Shown: positions 17,139-25,951, counted from the first letter of the stretch. The stretch is 64,000 nucleotides of DNA from Methylobacterium nonmethylotrophicum (GCF_004745635.1 NZ_SRLB01000013.1:62001-126000); one strand, 5' to 3'. Made by a program: numbers and translations. The notes: generated by a model not told the origin, from the sequence alone.

Positions 17139-19088
17139 GTGGACAATGGAAATTTCCTCACGGGCGGTGGTCGGATTGCCGATCGCATTCGCGCGTACGA
17201 CTGGAGATCCTCGCCGCTCGGCGCGATCGAGGCGTGGCCGCAGGCGCTGACGTACACGTTGAGCGGCATGCTCAACTCGGCCTTTCCGACCTATCTCGCC
17301 TGGGGCCGTGACCTCATCAGCTTCTACAACGATGCCTATCGTCCGATCCTGGGCATCAAGCCCGAGGCGCTCGGGCGCCCCTTCCCGGAGGTCTGGGGCG
17401 AGTCCTGGGACCAGATCGGACCGGTGACGGAGCGCGCGCTCGGCGGTGAGGCCAGCTACCTGGAAGACTATACCGTGACGGTGAACCGCGACGGATCCCG
17501 GGAGAACACCGTCTGGACCTTCGCCTACTCGCCGGTCCGGGACGAGCACGGGAGCGTGCGGGGCGTGCTCTGCCACGTGCACGAGACGACCGGGCGGGTC
17601 CGCACGGAGGAGCGGCTCCGGTCCGCCCTGCGGGAGATCGAGGTGCAGCAGGCGCGCTTCGGCACGCTGATCGAGCACCTCCCGTTCGCGGCCGGGCTGT
17701 TCGGGGCCGATGGGCGCGCCCTGCTCACCAATCCGCTCTGCCGGCGGTTTCTTCCCCGCGGCATCGTTCCCGCGGTCGATCCGGCCGTGCAGCCCCAGTG
17801 GACCGGCTTCGACGCGGAGGGCCGGGTCGTGAGCCCGTCCGATTATCCCTTCGCGCGGGCGGTGCGGGGCGAGGTCGTGCAGGACATGAGCTTCCTGCAC
17901 CGGTCCCGCGAGGGCGACGAGAGCTGGATGCGGGTCAGCGGCATTCCGGTGCGGGAGCACGACGGCAGCATCCCGCTCGCCATCATCGTCATGCAGGACG
18001 TCGACCGGGAGAAGCGCGCCGAGGCGGCCCTGCGCGAGAGCGAGGAGCGCTTCCGGCGCTACGCCGAGCACTCGGCCAACGTGCTCTGGCTCGCCGACCT
18101 CAAGAGCGGGCGGCTCGATTACCTCAGCCCCGCCTTCGCGCAGGTCTGGGGCATGCCCGTCGAGGCCATGCCGGACCTCGCGGGCTGGCTCGCCAGCGTC
18201 CATCCGGAGGACCGCGACGAGGCGGCCCAGGCGCTGGAGCGTGTCGGCGACGGCGAGACGCTGGTGCTCGGGTACCGGATCCTGCGCGCCTCGGACCATG
18301 GGGTGCGCCGGATCCGCGACACCTTCTTCCCGATCCCCGGGCGCGACGGGCAGATCCGCTTCGTGGGCGGGATCGCGCAGGACGTCACCCCCGACACCGG
18401 CCAGCGCGTCTACGTGGTCGCGGCCGGGGAGGACGCCCGGCATCGCTTCGGGGCGGCCCTGCAGGCCGCCGACTACGAGGTGCAGGCCTTCGCGAGCGGC
18501 CAGGCCTTCCTCAAGATCGCCGGCTCGCTGATGCCGGGCTGCGTCGTGCTCCACCTGGAGGAGGCCGGTAGTTTCGGGGTGGCGAGCGCGCTGAAGGCGG
18601 CACGGTCCCATCTGCCGGTGGTGGCGGTCGGCGCGAGCGGAGGCGATGTCGGCTTCGGGGTCCGGGCGATGAAGGCGGGCGCCGTCGATGTCCTCGAAGA
18701 ACCCTGGACGGCGGACGGGCTGCTGCTGGCGGTCCGATCGGCCCTGGTCGAGATCCGGGACGTCGCGGACCGGACGCGCGAGCGCGACGCGTCGCATCAT
18801 CGCATCGCCGCCTTGTCGGCCCGCGAGCGCGCGGTGCTGGAGGGCCTGCTCGCGGGCGGCACGAACAAGACCATCGCCCGCACCCTGGGCCTGAGCCCGC
18901 GAACGGTGGAAATCCACCGCGCGAAGGTCATGGAGGCGCTCGGGGCCCACACCCTGCCCGAGGCGGTCCTGATCGCCACCGCCGCCGGCGTGCGCCCGGC
19001 CGATCAGCCCGGCGCGCCGGGCGACGCGGCCGAGAATCCTCTCGGGAGCCGGGCTGCCCTGACCCCCGAGATTATCGGCGGGCGCTGA
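17139..19088 (+). CDS. PAS-domain LuxR-type regulator with a degenerate receiver domain
   Basis: 649 residues, GTG start after AAGGAGGTCGCC. Order: N-terminal PAS-like sensor (WRSSPLGAIEAWPQAL, common in phyllosphere blue-light/PAS kinases), a second PAS at about 165-290, a third PAS at about 295-420 (SEERFRRYAEHSANVLWLAD), a receiver-like domain (about 425-540) and a C-terminal LuxR HTH (LSARERAVLEGLLAGGTNKTIARTLG, then PRTVEIHRAKVMEALG). The receiver lacks the acidic pair, has His where the phospho-Asp should be (CVVLHLEEAG) and Glu in place of the conserved Lys (VLEEPW), so it cannot be phosphorylated in the usual way. Likely a one-component regulator switched by the PAS domains. No kinase domain. 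Confidence 0.85.
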   Translation: MDNGNFLTGGGRIADRIRAYDWRSSPLGAIEAWPQALTYTLSGMLNSAFPTYLAWGRDLISFYNDAYRPILGIKPEALGRPFPEVWGESWDQIGPVTERALGGEASYLEDYTVTVNRDGSRENTVWTFAYSPVRDEHGSVRGVLCHVHETTGRVRTEERLRSALREIEVQQARFGTLIEHLPFAAGLFGADGRALLTNPLCRRFLPRGIVPAVDPAVQPQWTGFDAEGRVVSPSDYPFARAVRGEVVQDMSFLHRSREGDESWMRVSGIPVREHDGSIPLAIIVMQDVDREKRAEAALRESEERFRRYAEHSANVLWLADLKSGRLDYLSPAFAQVWGMPVEAMPDLAGWLASVHPEDRDEAAQALERVGDGETLVLGYRILRASDHGVRRIRDTFFPIPGRDGQIRFVGGIAQDVTPDTGQRVYVVAAGEDARHRFGAALQAADYEVQAFASGQAFLKIAGSLMPGCVVLHLEEAGSFGVASALKAARSHLPVVAVGASGGDVGFGVRAMKAGAVDVLEEPWTADGLLLAVRSALVEIRDVADRTRERDASHHRIAALSARERAVLEGLLAGGTNKTIARTLGLSPRTVEIHRAKVMEALGAHTLPEAVLIATAAGVRPADQPGAPGDAAENPLGSRAALTPEIIGGR

Positions 19089-19110
19089 GCCCGATCCGCC
19101 CTCGCTCGGC

Positions 19111-19683
19111 TTAACGGGCGGGCCGTCCGCCTTGCGCCCGGGACCGGCCGAACAGCGCGACGATCTCGCGGTTGAAGGCCGGGATGTCGTCGGGCATCCG
19201 GCTCGACACCAGGTTGCCGTCCACGACGACCTCCTGGTCCAGCCACTCGACGCCCTGCGCCTCGAGGTCCGTCTGCAGCGACGGCCATGACGCCATCCGC
19301 CGGCCCCTCAGCGTGCCGGTCTCGATCAGCGTCCACGGGCCATGGCAGATCGTGGCCACGGGCTTGCCCGCATCGAGGAAGGACTGCGCGAACGCGATGG
19401 CGGTCTCGTCCATCCGGAGGGTGTCCGGGTTGATGACCCCGCCCGGCAGCAGGATGGCGTCGAAATCGTCGGGCCGCGCCTCTGCGAGCGGAACGTCGAC
19501 GGGCAGCGTGTCGCCCCAATCGGTGAAGTTCCAGCCTTTGACCCGGTCGGGCTTGGGCGAGACGAGCCGCGTCTCGGCCCCGGCCTCGTCGAGGGCCCTG
19601 CGGGGCTCGGTCAGCTCGACCTGCTCGAAACCGTCGGTGACCAGGATCGCGACCCGTACTCCGTTCAGTGATCCGTGCGCCAT
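19111..19683 (-). CDS. DJ-1/PfpI family protein (type 1 glutamine amidotransferase fold)
   Basis: 190 residues. VAILVTDGFEQVELTEP carries the conserved Glu near the nucleophile, ILLPGGVINPDTLR and the elbow ATICHGPWTLI (Cys ~113, His ~114) are the PfpI/YhbO signature. Family members act as deglycases, proteases or chaperones in carbonyl and oxidative stress; which applies here is unknown. Convergent with the PAS/LuxR gene (22 bp between stops). Confidence 0.88.
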   Translation of the reverse strand: MAHGSLNGVRVAILVTDGFEQVELTEPRRALDEAGAETRLVSPKPDRVKGWNFTDWGDTLPVDVPLAEARPDDFDAILLPGGVINPDTLRMDETAIAFAQSFLDAGKPVATICHGPWTLIETGTLRGRRMASWPSLQTDLEAQGVEWLDQEVVVDGNLVSSRMPDDIPAFNREIVALFGRSRAQGGRPAR

Positions 19684-19889
19684 GGGGCTCCCTCCTGCGG
19701 CTTGGTCGGCGGTGGACGAGGCCGGACGGTCCTGTGGACGAGGCCCGGTGCCTCCGGTGCGGTCGGGCGTCTCGGCTCCGAGGAGATCGGGGCGGCCTTG
19801 CGGATCCCGAGAGGCGCCCGCCCGGCACGAATGCCGGGCGGGCCATGGCCGCGGCGGGGGACGAGCCCGCCGCCTTCGCGCGCGTCCGG

Positions 19890-21068
19890 CTACCGGGTGC
19901 CCGCCGCGGCCTGTCCGTCGCCGCTGCCCTGTCCGGCGGGAGAACCGGCGCCCGCGGAGCCGCCGCCAGTCGCGGCGCCCTGTGCGGACGAGCCCGCACC
20001 GCGGGCCGACGAGACGGTGCCGGTCGTCTGCGGATTGGGGTTGCCCGCCGCGTTGGCATTCGTCGTCATGCCGGCCAGGAACTCGCCCCGCTGCCAGCGC
20101 GGCATCCCGATCGAGGCCAGCAGGTTCGTGGTCAGCGTGCCGGTCGGCTCCAGGCCCTGCGCCTGCTGGAAGTGGGTCGCGGCGAGCGCCGTGTCGCTGT
20201 TCCAGTTGCCGTCGAGATGGCCGGCCGCGTAGCCGCGCTGGTTCAGCACCTGCTGGATCTGGCGCACGCCGTCGGAATTCAACCAGAGCGGCTCCCCGGG
20301 GCTGTCGGCGCGCTCCAGGGCGATGCGCTGGTTGTCGACCTGCTTGTCACCGCCTGCGCCGGCCGCCTGGGTCGGTTGCGGCCGCGCCACGGCGGCGGCC
20401 TGCGCGCCCGTGCCGTGCCCGGCCGAGAAGATCGGATCGGTCAGGCCGAGCGCCGCGATGAGGCCGACCTCGAGCCGTCCCGTCGGCTCGAGCCCGTGCA
20501 CCTGCTGATAGCTGCGCGCCGCCTGCACGGTCGCCGGTCCCCAGCGGCCATCGACCTGGCCGGTGTTCCAGCCCTGCTGGTTCAGGGCCTGCTGGATCTG
20601 CCGGACGCCGGCCGGGCTGACATGGAGCGGGGTGCCGCGGCTGTCGGCGCGCTCGACGACGACGCGCTGGTTGTCGGCCTGCTTGGTCCCCTGGTCGCCG
20701 GACTGGCCGCCGCCTTGCCCGCCGGTATTCCCCAGGATGATGTCCTGGTCGAGACCGAGGCCGTAGACGAGCGGGATGGTGAGCGTGCCGGTCGGCTCCA
20801 TGTTCTGCGCCTGCTGGAAGCTGCGCGCCGCCGCAGCGGTCTGTCCGTTCCAGCGCCCGTCGACGTTGCCCGTGCTGTAGCCTTTCTGGGTCAGCGCCTG
20901 CTGGATCTGCCGCACTCCGGCCGAGCTCACGAAGATCTGCGTGCCCTGTCCTTCCGACTGATCCTGGACCGTGCGCTGGTTGCTGACCGCCGATTGCTGC
21001 GCTTGCGCGTATCCGCCGACCATGGCGGCAAGGATTGTGCCCGCAAGGAAGACTTTTCTCAATGCCAT
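19890..21068 (-). CDS. Exported protein with three peptidoglycan-binding repeats
   Basis: 392 residues. Signal peptide LRKVFLAGTILAAMVGGYAQA. Three repeats of ~70 residues follow at about 47-110, 145-210 and 255-320, each with the pattern GVRQIQQ(A/V)L.Q(K/Q/R)G...G.(V/L)DG.W, a PG_binding_1-like fold, separated by Gln/Gly-rich linkers that share DNQR(V/I)(V/A)(V/L)ERADS. The tail is Gly/Ser/Ala-rich and probably disordered. Likely periplasmic or envelope-associated, binding peptidoglycan. A GGAAC-N16-GGTT promoter lies just upstream, suggesting general-stress control. No catalytic domain seen. Confidence 0.8.
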   Translation of the reverse strand: MALRKVFLAGTILAAMVGGYAQAQQSAVSNQRTVQDQSEGQGTQIFVSSAGVRQIQQALTQKGYSTGNVDGRWNGQTAAAARSFQQAQNMEPTGTLTIPLVYGLGLDQDIILGNTGGQGGGQSGDQGTKQADNQRVVVERADSRGTPLHVSPAGVRQIQQALNQQGWNTGQVDGRWGPATVQAARSYQQVHGLEPTGRLEVGLIAALGLTDPIFSAGHGTGAQAAAVARPQPTQAAGAGGDKQVDNQRIALERADSPGEPLWLNSDGVRQIQQVLNQRGYAAGHLDGNWNSDTALAATHFQQAQGLEPTGTLTTNLLASIGMPRWQRGEFLAGMTTNANAAGNPNPQTTGTVSSARGAGSSAQGAATGGGSAGAGSPAGQGSGDGQAAAGTR

Positions 21069-21099
21069 GAATACCTCCTGCCGATGCGGCGTAGATCCG

Positions 21100-21124
21100 A
21101 ACCAGGACGGCCTACCCCCGTTCC
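21100..21124 (-). promoter_or_regulatory. Candidate EcfG-type (general stress sigma) promoter
   Basis: On the minus strand GGAAC (21124-21120), 16 bases, GGTT (21103-21100), ending about 32 bp before the start at 21068. GGAAC-N16/17-(C/G)GTT is the alphaproteobacterial EcfG consensus from established work on PhyR/EcfG. Confidence 0.55.
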
Positions 21125-21406
21125 TACGGAGGATCCCTCAGGACATGTCCGGATCGGGCTCGTTTCCGCCAGGTTTTGCTTCGTGGGCGCGCCGAATAAT
21201 TGGGCACGAAGCGTCCATTTCAGCGCAATGCACCTCTGACGATTGAGGCTTGACCTTATTCAGCCGCGCGCAGGCGGCCGATCTCCGCACGCGGTCATCC
21301 GGCCGTTCGTGCCGGCCCGATGCGGTGGGTGCGCGGGAGCGGCGTCGATCGCGAGTGCCCGCGCCGGATGTCGGGTGAGCGGCGCGGGAGCCGCTGCGTC
21401 GGGGAG

Positions 21407-21448
21407 GTGCGTGAGGTGACCTGCGTGAGGTGACTCGCGTGAGGTGAA
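21407..21448. repeat. 14-bp tandem repeat, three copies
   Basis: Three consecutive units read gtgcgtgaggtgac, ctgcgtgaggtgac and tcgcgtgaggtgaa; the core gcgtgaggtga is identical in all. No gene covers it with support. Confidence 0.75.
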
Positions 21449-21566
21449 CTGCGCCGCCCACACCGACGCAGGCGAAGCCCAGAGCATTCGCCGACGTGGT
21501 CACCGGTTCGGCGGTGGGCGTGATGCGCGGCCGAGAGGTCGGAAGCGTCGCAGGGGGCCGCTCTGC

Positions 21567-22361
21567 TCAGAGATAGCCGGCCTCGAACTCCGCGAGAGCG
21601 CGCAACTGCCGCGGCGCGAGGATCCGCAGGCGTTGCTCGCGCAACGAGATCAGCTTGTCGCGCCGCAGGGCTTGCAGCACGCGATTCAGGTGCACGCTCG
21701 ACAGGCCGAGGGTGTCAGCGAGATCCACCTGCGTCAGCGGGAGGTCGTACTGACCGTCCGTGACCTGGCCGATCATCCCCAGGCGCTCCATCAGCTCGCA
21801 CAGGAGATGCGCCGTGCGCTCGGTGCCCGAGCGCATGCCGACATTGGCCACCCACTCATGCGCCGTCGCCTCCTCGGCCAGCCGCGCCCGCTGCAGCGCG
21901 AGGGCGATGCGGGGGTGCCGGCCGAGCAGATCGAGGTAGGCCGCGCGCGGGACCTTGGCGACGAGGCAATGCGTGAGGGCCTCGATCGTGTGGTCGAGCG
22001 GGTAGTCGTGAAGGACGCCGCGGTCGCACAGGTCGCCGGGGATAAGATAGGCCACGATCTGGCGGCGGCCTGACGCGCGGTGCTTGTCACGGCTCGCGAA
22101 CCCGGCGAAGACGATGAGCGCGTGATCGGCCACGCCGTCCTGCTCCACCAGGACGGTGTGCCGCTCGACCGGCCGGACATAGCCGGTCAGGCCCTCGAGC
22201 GCCGCGCGGTCCTGCTCGTCGAGCGGGCCGAAGCCGGCGAGCTTGCGCGCCAGCGCACAGCCTGGGCGGGACCGGCCGGCCGCCGGAGCCGCGTGTCGTC
22301 GCGTGCGGGCGAACCCGGGAACGGCGGGATCCATCACGGTGGCCGTGGCGAATGTCTCCAT
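21567..22361 (-). CDS. Crp/Fnr family transcriptional regulator
   Basis: 264 residues: N-terminal extension of ~35, cyclic-nucleotide-binding-like beta roll (RHTVLVEQDGVADHALIVFAG, YLIPGDLCD), long dimer helix, then HTH (LPLTQVDLADTLGLSSVHLNRVL). The recognition helix reads SVHLNR, not the E-x-x-S-R of FNR/FixK, so it should not read TTGAT half-sites. No Cys cluster. The Gly-Asp-Leu-Cys-Asp region resembles regulators that control aerobic-stress genes in Methylobacterium-type genomes. GGAGGAAG precedes the ATG. Target genes unknown. Confidence 0.88.
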   Translation of the reverse strand: METFATATVMDPAVPGFARTRRHAAPAAGRSRPGCALARKLAGFGPLDEQDRAALEGLTGYVRPVERHTVLVEQDGVADHALIVFAGFASRDKHRASGRRQIVAYLIPGDLCDRGVLHDYPLDHTIEALTHCLVAKVPRAAYLDLLGRHPRIALALQRARLAEEATAHEWVANVGMRSGTERTAHLLCELMERLGMIGQVTDGQYDLPLTQVDLADTLGLSSVHLNRVLQALRRDKLISLREQRLRILAPRQLRALAEFEAGYL

Positions 22362-22426
22362 CAGGCTTCCTCCATTACAGGTCCTTATTCACCCTCGCCG
22401 CGGGACGAAGACATCCGGCCGGTCCC

Positions 22427-23524
22427 TTAGGACTTCTCCGGTCCGCGCGATTCGATGTCGTCGCTCCGGTAGGCCATCGCGGGAGCGAGCCGCGCGATAT
22501 GCGGCCACCATTGCGCGCGCAGGTCGAGATAGGCCCGCGCGGCCGCCTCGTCGCGCGCGACCGCGATGCCGGCCTCGGCGAGCCGCGCCGCGGCCCGCTC
22601 CCACTGGACGCGCCAACGCTGCCGCTCGCGCGGATCGACAGGCGTCGCGGCCGGCGGATCGCCCGGCAGGAACGCCGTCTCGAGCGTGACGACCAGCATC
22701 TGGGCGACGCGCCAGAGGGTCTCGACCGCGGCGGCCTCCTTCAGCCAGGCCGTGTCCTCGCCGGCGAGCGTGCTGCGGATCAGCGAGGCGGTGTCGAGCG
22801 CGAGGTGGGCCTGCGCCGAGACCGAATAATAGGGCTGCCGGAACCGGAAGTAGAACAGCACCGGGTAGAAGTGATGGGCCTCCTTCATCGCCGCCATGGC
22901 CTCGCCGAGCGCGGCGAGATGGCTGTAGCCGGCGCTGAACTGCCCGCGGGGGCCGAGCCGCGCCAGCAGCTCACCGGCGTCGGAGGTCGCCCCCGAGAGA
23001 AGGTGGAACTGCAGCCCGAGCGCGTTGCGCTGCTGCAGGGCGCCGTAGACCTGCATGACGTAGGTCAGGACCAGCGAGGTCACCGACATGCCGATGAGCG
23101 AGTTCGCCAGGTAGACGGCCCGGTAGGCATCGGTCGTGGGCCGGAAGTCGCTGGCGCCGACGATCGCCATGCTGCTGCCCCCGGCATAGAGCGCCGCGAG
23201 GACATCCGTCGGCGTCGGGCCGTTGGCCGCCTGCACGCCCGTCCCGAGACCGGGATGGATGATGAGACCGGCGCCGAGCGTCAGGCCGCCGGCCCAGAGC
23301 AGGACGTACAGAACGAGGATCGTCGGGCCGCAGAAGGACAGCACGGTGCCGCGTCGCGGGCCCGCCGCCTCGGCGGCGACGCGAAAGGCGATCCAGGCGA
23401 GATGGGCGGCACGGTCGGCGATCAGGCCGGTGCCGATGCGGGCGTAGAGGACGGTGAGAAAGACGTCGAGGAGGACGATCCCCATCACGAGGACGCCCGA
23501 CGCGCGTTCGAGGAAGGACACCAT
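22427..23524 (-). CDS. Ion-channel-like membrane protein (two-TM K+ channel family)
   Basis: 365 residues. N-terminal transmembrane helix (VLVMGIVLLDVFLTVLY), a second (TILVLYVLLWAGGLTLGAGL), a re-entrant-like loop with LAALYAGGSSMAIVGASDF, then a helix at LIGMSVTSLVLTYVMQVYGAL, followed by a ~200-residue cytoplasmic part. The canonical TVGYG filter is absent (AIVGASD at its place), so K+ selectivity is doubtful. A GGAAC-N16-GGTT stress promoter lies ~50 bp upstream. Could be a channel-derived sensor. Confidence 0.75.
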   Translation of the reverse strand: MVSFLERASGVLVMGIVLLDVFLTVLYARIGTGLIADRAAHLAWIAFRVAAEAAGPRRGTVLSFCGPTILVLYVLLWAGGLTLGAGLIIHPGLGTGVQAANGPTPTDVLAALYAGGSSMAIVGASDFRPTTDAYRAVYLANSLIGMSVTSLVLTYVMQVYGALQQRNALGLQFHLLSGATSDAGELLARLGPRGQFSAGYSHLAALGEAMAAMKEAHHFYPVLFYFRFRQPYYSVSAQAHLALDTASLIRSTLAGEDTAWLKEAAAVETLWRVAQMLVVTLETAFLPGDPPAATPVDPRERQRWRVQWERAAARLAEAGIAVARDEAAARAYLDLRAQWWPHIARLAPAMAYRSDDIESRGPEKS

Positions 23525-23574
23525 GATCCGCCTGCCGCGAGGCTCCGTGCGCCGCAGGCGCCACTCCCGTCGCG

Positions 23575-23599
23575 AACCGGCCGCTGCTGTCCTGGTTCC
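23575..23599 (-). promoter_or_regulatory. Candidate EcfG-type promoter
   Basis: On the minus strand GGAAC (23599-23595), 16 bases, GGTT (23578-23575), about 50 bp before the channel-like gene start at 23524. Same spacing and sequence as the site at 21100. Confidence 0.45.
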
Positions 23600-23658
23600 T
23601 GGGCGACATCCTTAGGGCCATACCGGGTGGCGCGACGCGGAGGCCGGTCCGTCCAGGC

Positions 23659-23829
23659 TCATCCCTGGCGCCGCTCACCGGTCTGGGCCTGCGAGCGATA
23701 CAGCCTGGCGACGGCAACCCAGAAGGCGCTCCTCATCTCCGGCGACAGCCGGTCGAGCACCGCCTCGAGCGCCGTCATGCCGTCATGGGCGCAGGCGTCC
23801 CGTTCGGCGTCTGAGAGAGCATCGGTCAC
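23659..23829 (-). CDS. Small hypothetical protein, 56 residues
   Basis: GTG start with a strong GGAGGAAA site five bases upstream. VTDALSDAERDACAHDGMTA then LEAVLDRLSPEMRSAFWVAVARLYR: an acidic helix followed by an amphipathic one. No known domain. It lies upstream of, and on the same strand as, the channel-like gene but with its own 134-bp gap containing the latter's promoter. Confidence 0.6.
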   Translation of the reverse strand: MTDALSDAERDACAHDGMTALEAVLDRLSPEMRSAFWVAVARLYRSQAQTGERRQG

Positions 23830-24025
23830 GGCTTTCCTCCCGCTCGGCGGGCGGCCCGCGCCGCCCTCACGGCCGCGACCATGACGCCGCCGGCCCCGCG
23901 GGACGATCGGAGATGTCCATAGGTGCGACGCGAATCCGGCCCGCCCGCCCGGACAGGCCTTTGGAAACCCTTCGGCGAGCTGCGAAACCGGCCCGCACCG
24001 GAGGCCCCCTAAGGATTCATCCGCG

Positions 24026-24051
24026 GGAACGCGGCCTTTCTCCATCCGGTT
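24026..24051 (+). promoter_or_regulatory. Candidate EcfG-type promoter
   Basis: GGAAC (24026-24030), 17 bases, GGTT (24048-24051), 106 bp before the Zn-alcohol dehydrogenase start. Third site of the same type in 3 kb. Confidence 0.4.
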
Positions 24052-24157
24052 CGCCTCATCGCAGTCCCGACCACCAATCCCGCGAGAGCCCGGGCCCGAC
24101 AGGGCTGTACCGCTGCGAGGCCGGCTCTCGCCCCTCAACCGACGGGAGACGAAGGCG

Positions 24158-25333
24158 ATGCGAGCCCTGGTTTGGCATGGGAAGGAAGACATCCGCTGCG
24201 ACACGGTCACCGATCCGGAAATCGAGGGTGAGCGCGACGTCATCGTCAAGGTCACGAGCTGCGCGATCTGCGGCTCGGACCTGCACCTGTTTCACAACTT
24301 CATTCCCGCGATGCTCCCCGGCGACGTCATGGGTCATGAGACCATGGGCGAGGTCGTCGAGACCGGGCGCGGGTTGAACGGCAAGCTGAAGAAGGGCGAC
24401 CGGGTCGTGGTGCCCTTCACCATCGTCTGCGGCGAGTGCGATCAGTGCAAGCGCGGCTACTTCTCGGTCTGCCAGCGGAGCAACCGCAAGAAGCACCTCG
24501 CCGACAAGGTCTTCGGCCACACCACGGCGGGCCTGTTCGGCTACACGCATCTCACCGGGGGCTACCCGGGCGGCCAGGCGGAGTACCTGCGCGTGCCGTT
24601 CGCCGACTCGACCGTGCAGAAGGTGCCCGAGGGCATTCCGGACGAGAAGCTGCTCTTCCTCTCGGACATCTTTCCGACCGGGTGGCAGGCGGCCGTGCAG
24701 GCGGACATCCAGCCCACCGACACGGTGGCGATCTGGGGGTGCGGTCCGGTCGGCCAGATGACGATCCGCTCGGCCGTGCTCCTGGGCGCCGAGCAGGTCA
24801 TCGCCATCGACCACCTGCCCGAGCGGCTGGACATGGCCGAGGCCGGGGGCGCCATCACCATCAACTTCAAGGAGGAGAACGTCGTCGAGCGGCTGAATGA
24901 GCTGACCGGCGGCGAAGGTCCGGAGAAGTGCATCGACTGCATCGGCATGGAGAGCCACGTCACCCCCGCCATGCCGGACACGGTCTACGACCGCGCCAAG
25001 CAGATCCTCCTGGCCGAGAGCGACCGGCCGCACGTGCTGCGGGAGATGATCTACGTCTGCCGGCCGGGCGGCCTGATCTCGATCCCGGGCGTCTACGGGG
25101 GCCTCGCCGACAAGATCCCGATGGGCGCGGCGATGAACAAGGGCCTGACGTTCCGCATGGGGCAGACCCACGTCCAGCGCTGGACCGCCGATCTCCTCCG
25201 GCGGATCGAGGAGGACCAGATCGACCCCTCCTTCGTCATCACGCACGAGGTTCCGCTCGATCAGGGACCCGAGATGTACCGGACCTTCCGGGACAAGCAG
25301 GACAGCTGCATCAAGGTCGTCCTCAAACCCTGA
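24158..25333 (+). CDS. Zinc-dependent alcohol dehydrogenase
   Basis: 391-residue paralogue of the enzyme at 15105. Zinc ligands: Cys in CAICGSDLHLF, His-Glu in GHETMG; structural Cys in CGECDQCKRGYFSVC; Rossmann WGCGPVGQMT; then EKCIDCIGMESH. The C-terminus DSCIKVVLKP is family-typical. Starts MRALVWHGKEDIRCD. Followed after 18 bp by a small membrane protein, so the pair is an operon, probably stress-induced through the upstream GGAAC promoter. NAD(P)-linked oxidoreductase; natural substrate unknown. Confidence 0.88.
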   Translation: MRALVWHGKEDIRCDTVTDPEIEGERDVIVKVTSCAICGSDLHLFHNFIPAMLPGDVMGHETMGEVVETGRGLNGKLKKGDRVVVPFTIVCGECDQCKRGYFSVCQRSNRKKHLADKVFGHTTAGLFGYTHLTGGYPGGQAEYLRVPFADSTVQKVPEGIPDEKLLFLSDIFPTGWQAAVQADIQPTDTVAIWGCGPVGQMTIRSAVLLGAEQVIAIDHLPERLDMAEAGGAITINFKEENVVERLNELTGGEGPEKCIDCIGMESHVTPAMPDTVYDRAKQILLAESDRPHVLREMIYVCRPGGLISIPGVYGGLADKIPMGAAMNKGLTFRMGQTHVQRWTADLLRRIEEDQIDPSFVITHEVPLDQGPEMYRTFRDKQDSCIKVVLKP

Positions 25334-25351
25334 CAGATTGGGACAAAGATC

Positions 25352-25951
25352 ATGACGAATCTCTCCAGCCTCACGAACTTCTCGAACATCACGCGATCCG
25401 AGGGCGATCCCAAGGTCATCCACTCCGGGCCGAGTTCGCGCGGCGTACCGGACAGCCTGGCCCGAGGGCTCGGCTGGTTCAGCCTCGGCCTCGGCCTGAC
25501 CGAGCTTCTGGCGCCCGGGCGCATCACGCGCGCGCTCGGCATGGAGGGCAAGGAGGCCCTGGTGCGCGTCTACGGCGCCCGGGAGATCGGCAGCGGCATC
25601 CTCTCGCTGTCGGTCGACAAGAAGCTCGGGCTCTGGAGCCGCGTCGCCGGCGACGGCCTCGACATCGCGACCGTGATGACGGCGCTTCGGCCCGACAACC
25701 CGAAGCGCGACAATGCCGTCATCGCCCTGGCGCTGTTGCTCGGCATCACGGCGATCGACCTGATCGACGCCCAGGCCACCACGATGCGGCACAGCCGCAG
25801 CGCGGGCCGGAGGCGGACCTACCGGGACCGCAGCGGATTCCCCCGCGGCGTCGACGCCTCCCGCGGCGCGGCGCGGGACTTCAAGACACCGCCCGACCTG
25901 CGGCACGCCCCCGCCCTGGCGGCGGTTTCCCCGCGCACCTCCGCCGCCTGA
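25352..25951 (+). CDS. Cyclase/dehydrase-associated small membrane protein (DUF4267-like)
   Basis: 199 residues. Residues ~35-140 contain GLGWFSLGLGLTELLAPGRI, RVYGAREIGSGIL, DGLDIATVM and a C-terminal helix ALALLLGITAIDLIDA: a four-helix membrane domain seen beside SRPBCC/cyclase and Zn-ADH genes. The last 60 residues are Arg-rich and probably cytoplasmic. Cotranscribed with the preceding dehydrogenase. Function not known. Confidence 0.72.
   Translation: MTNLSSLTNFSNITRSEGDPKVIHSGPSSRGVPDSLARGLGWFSLGLGLTELLAPGRITRALGMEGKEALVRVYGAREIGSGILSLSVDKKLGLWSRVAGDGLDIATVMTALRPDNPKRDNAVIALALLLGITAIDLIDAQATTMRHSRSAGRRRTYRDRSGFPRGVDASRGAARDFKTPPDLRHAPALAAVSPRTSAA

Larger units (their letters stand above)
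21069..21566. other. Gene-free region
   Basis: Between the peptidoglycan-binding gene and the Crp-type regulator, both on the minus strand. It holds the stress-type promoter at 21100-21124 and a 14-bp tandem repeat, and no supported gene. Confidence 0.6.
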
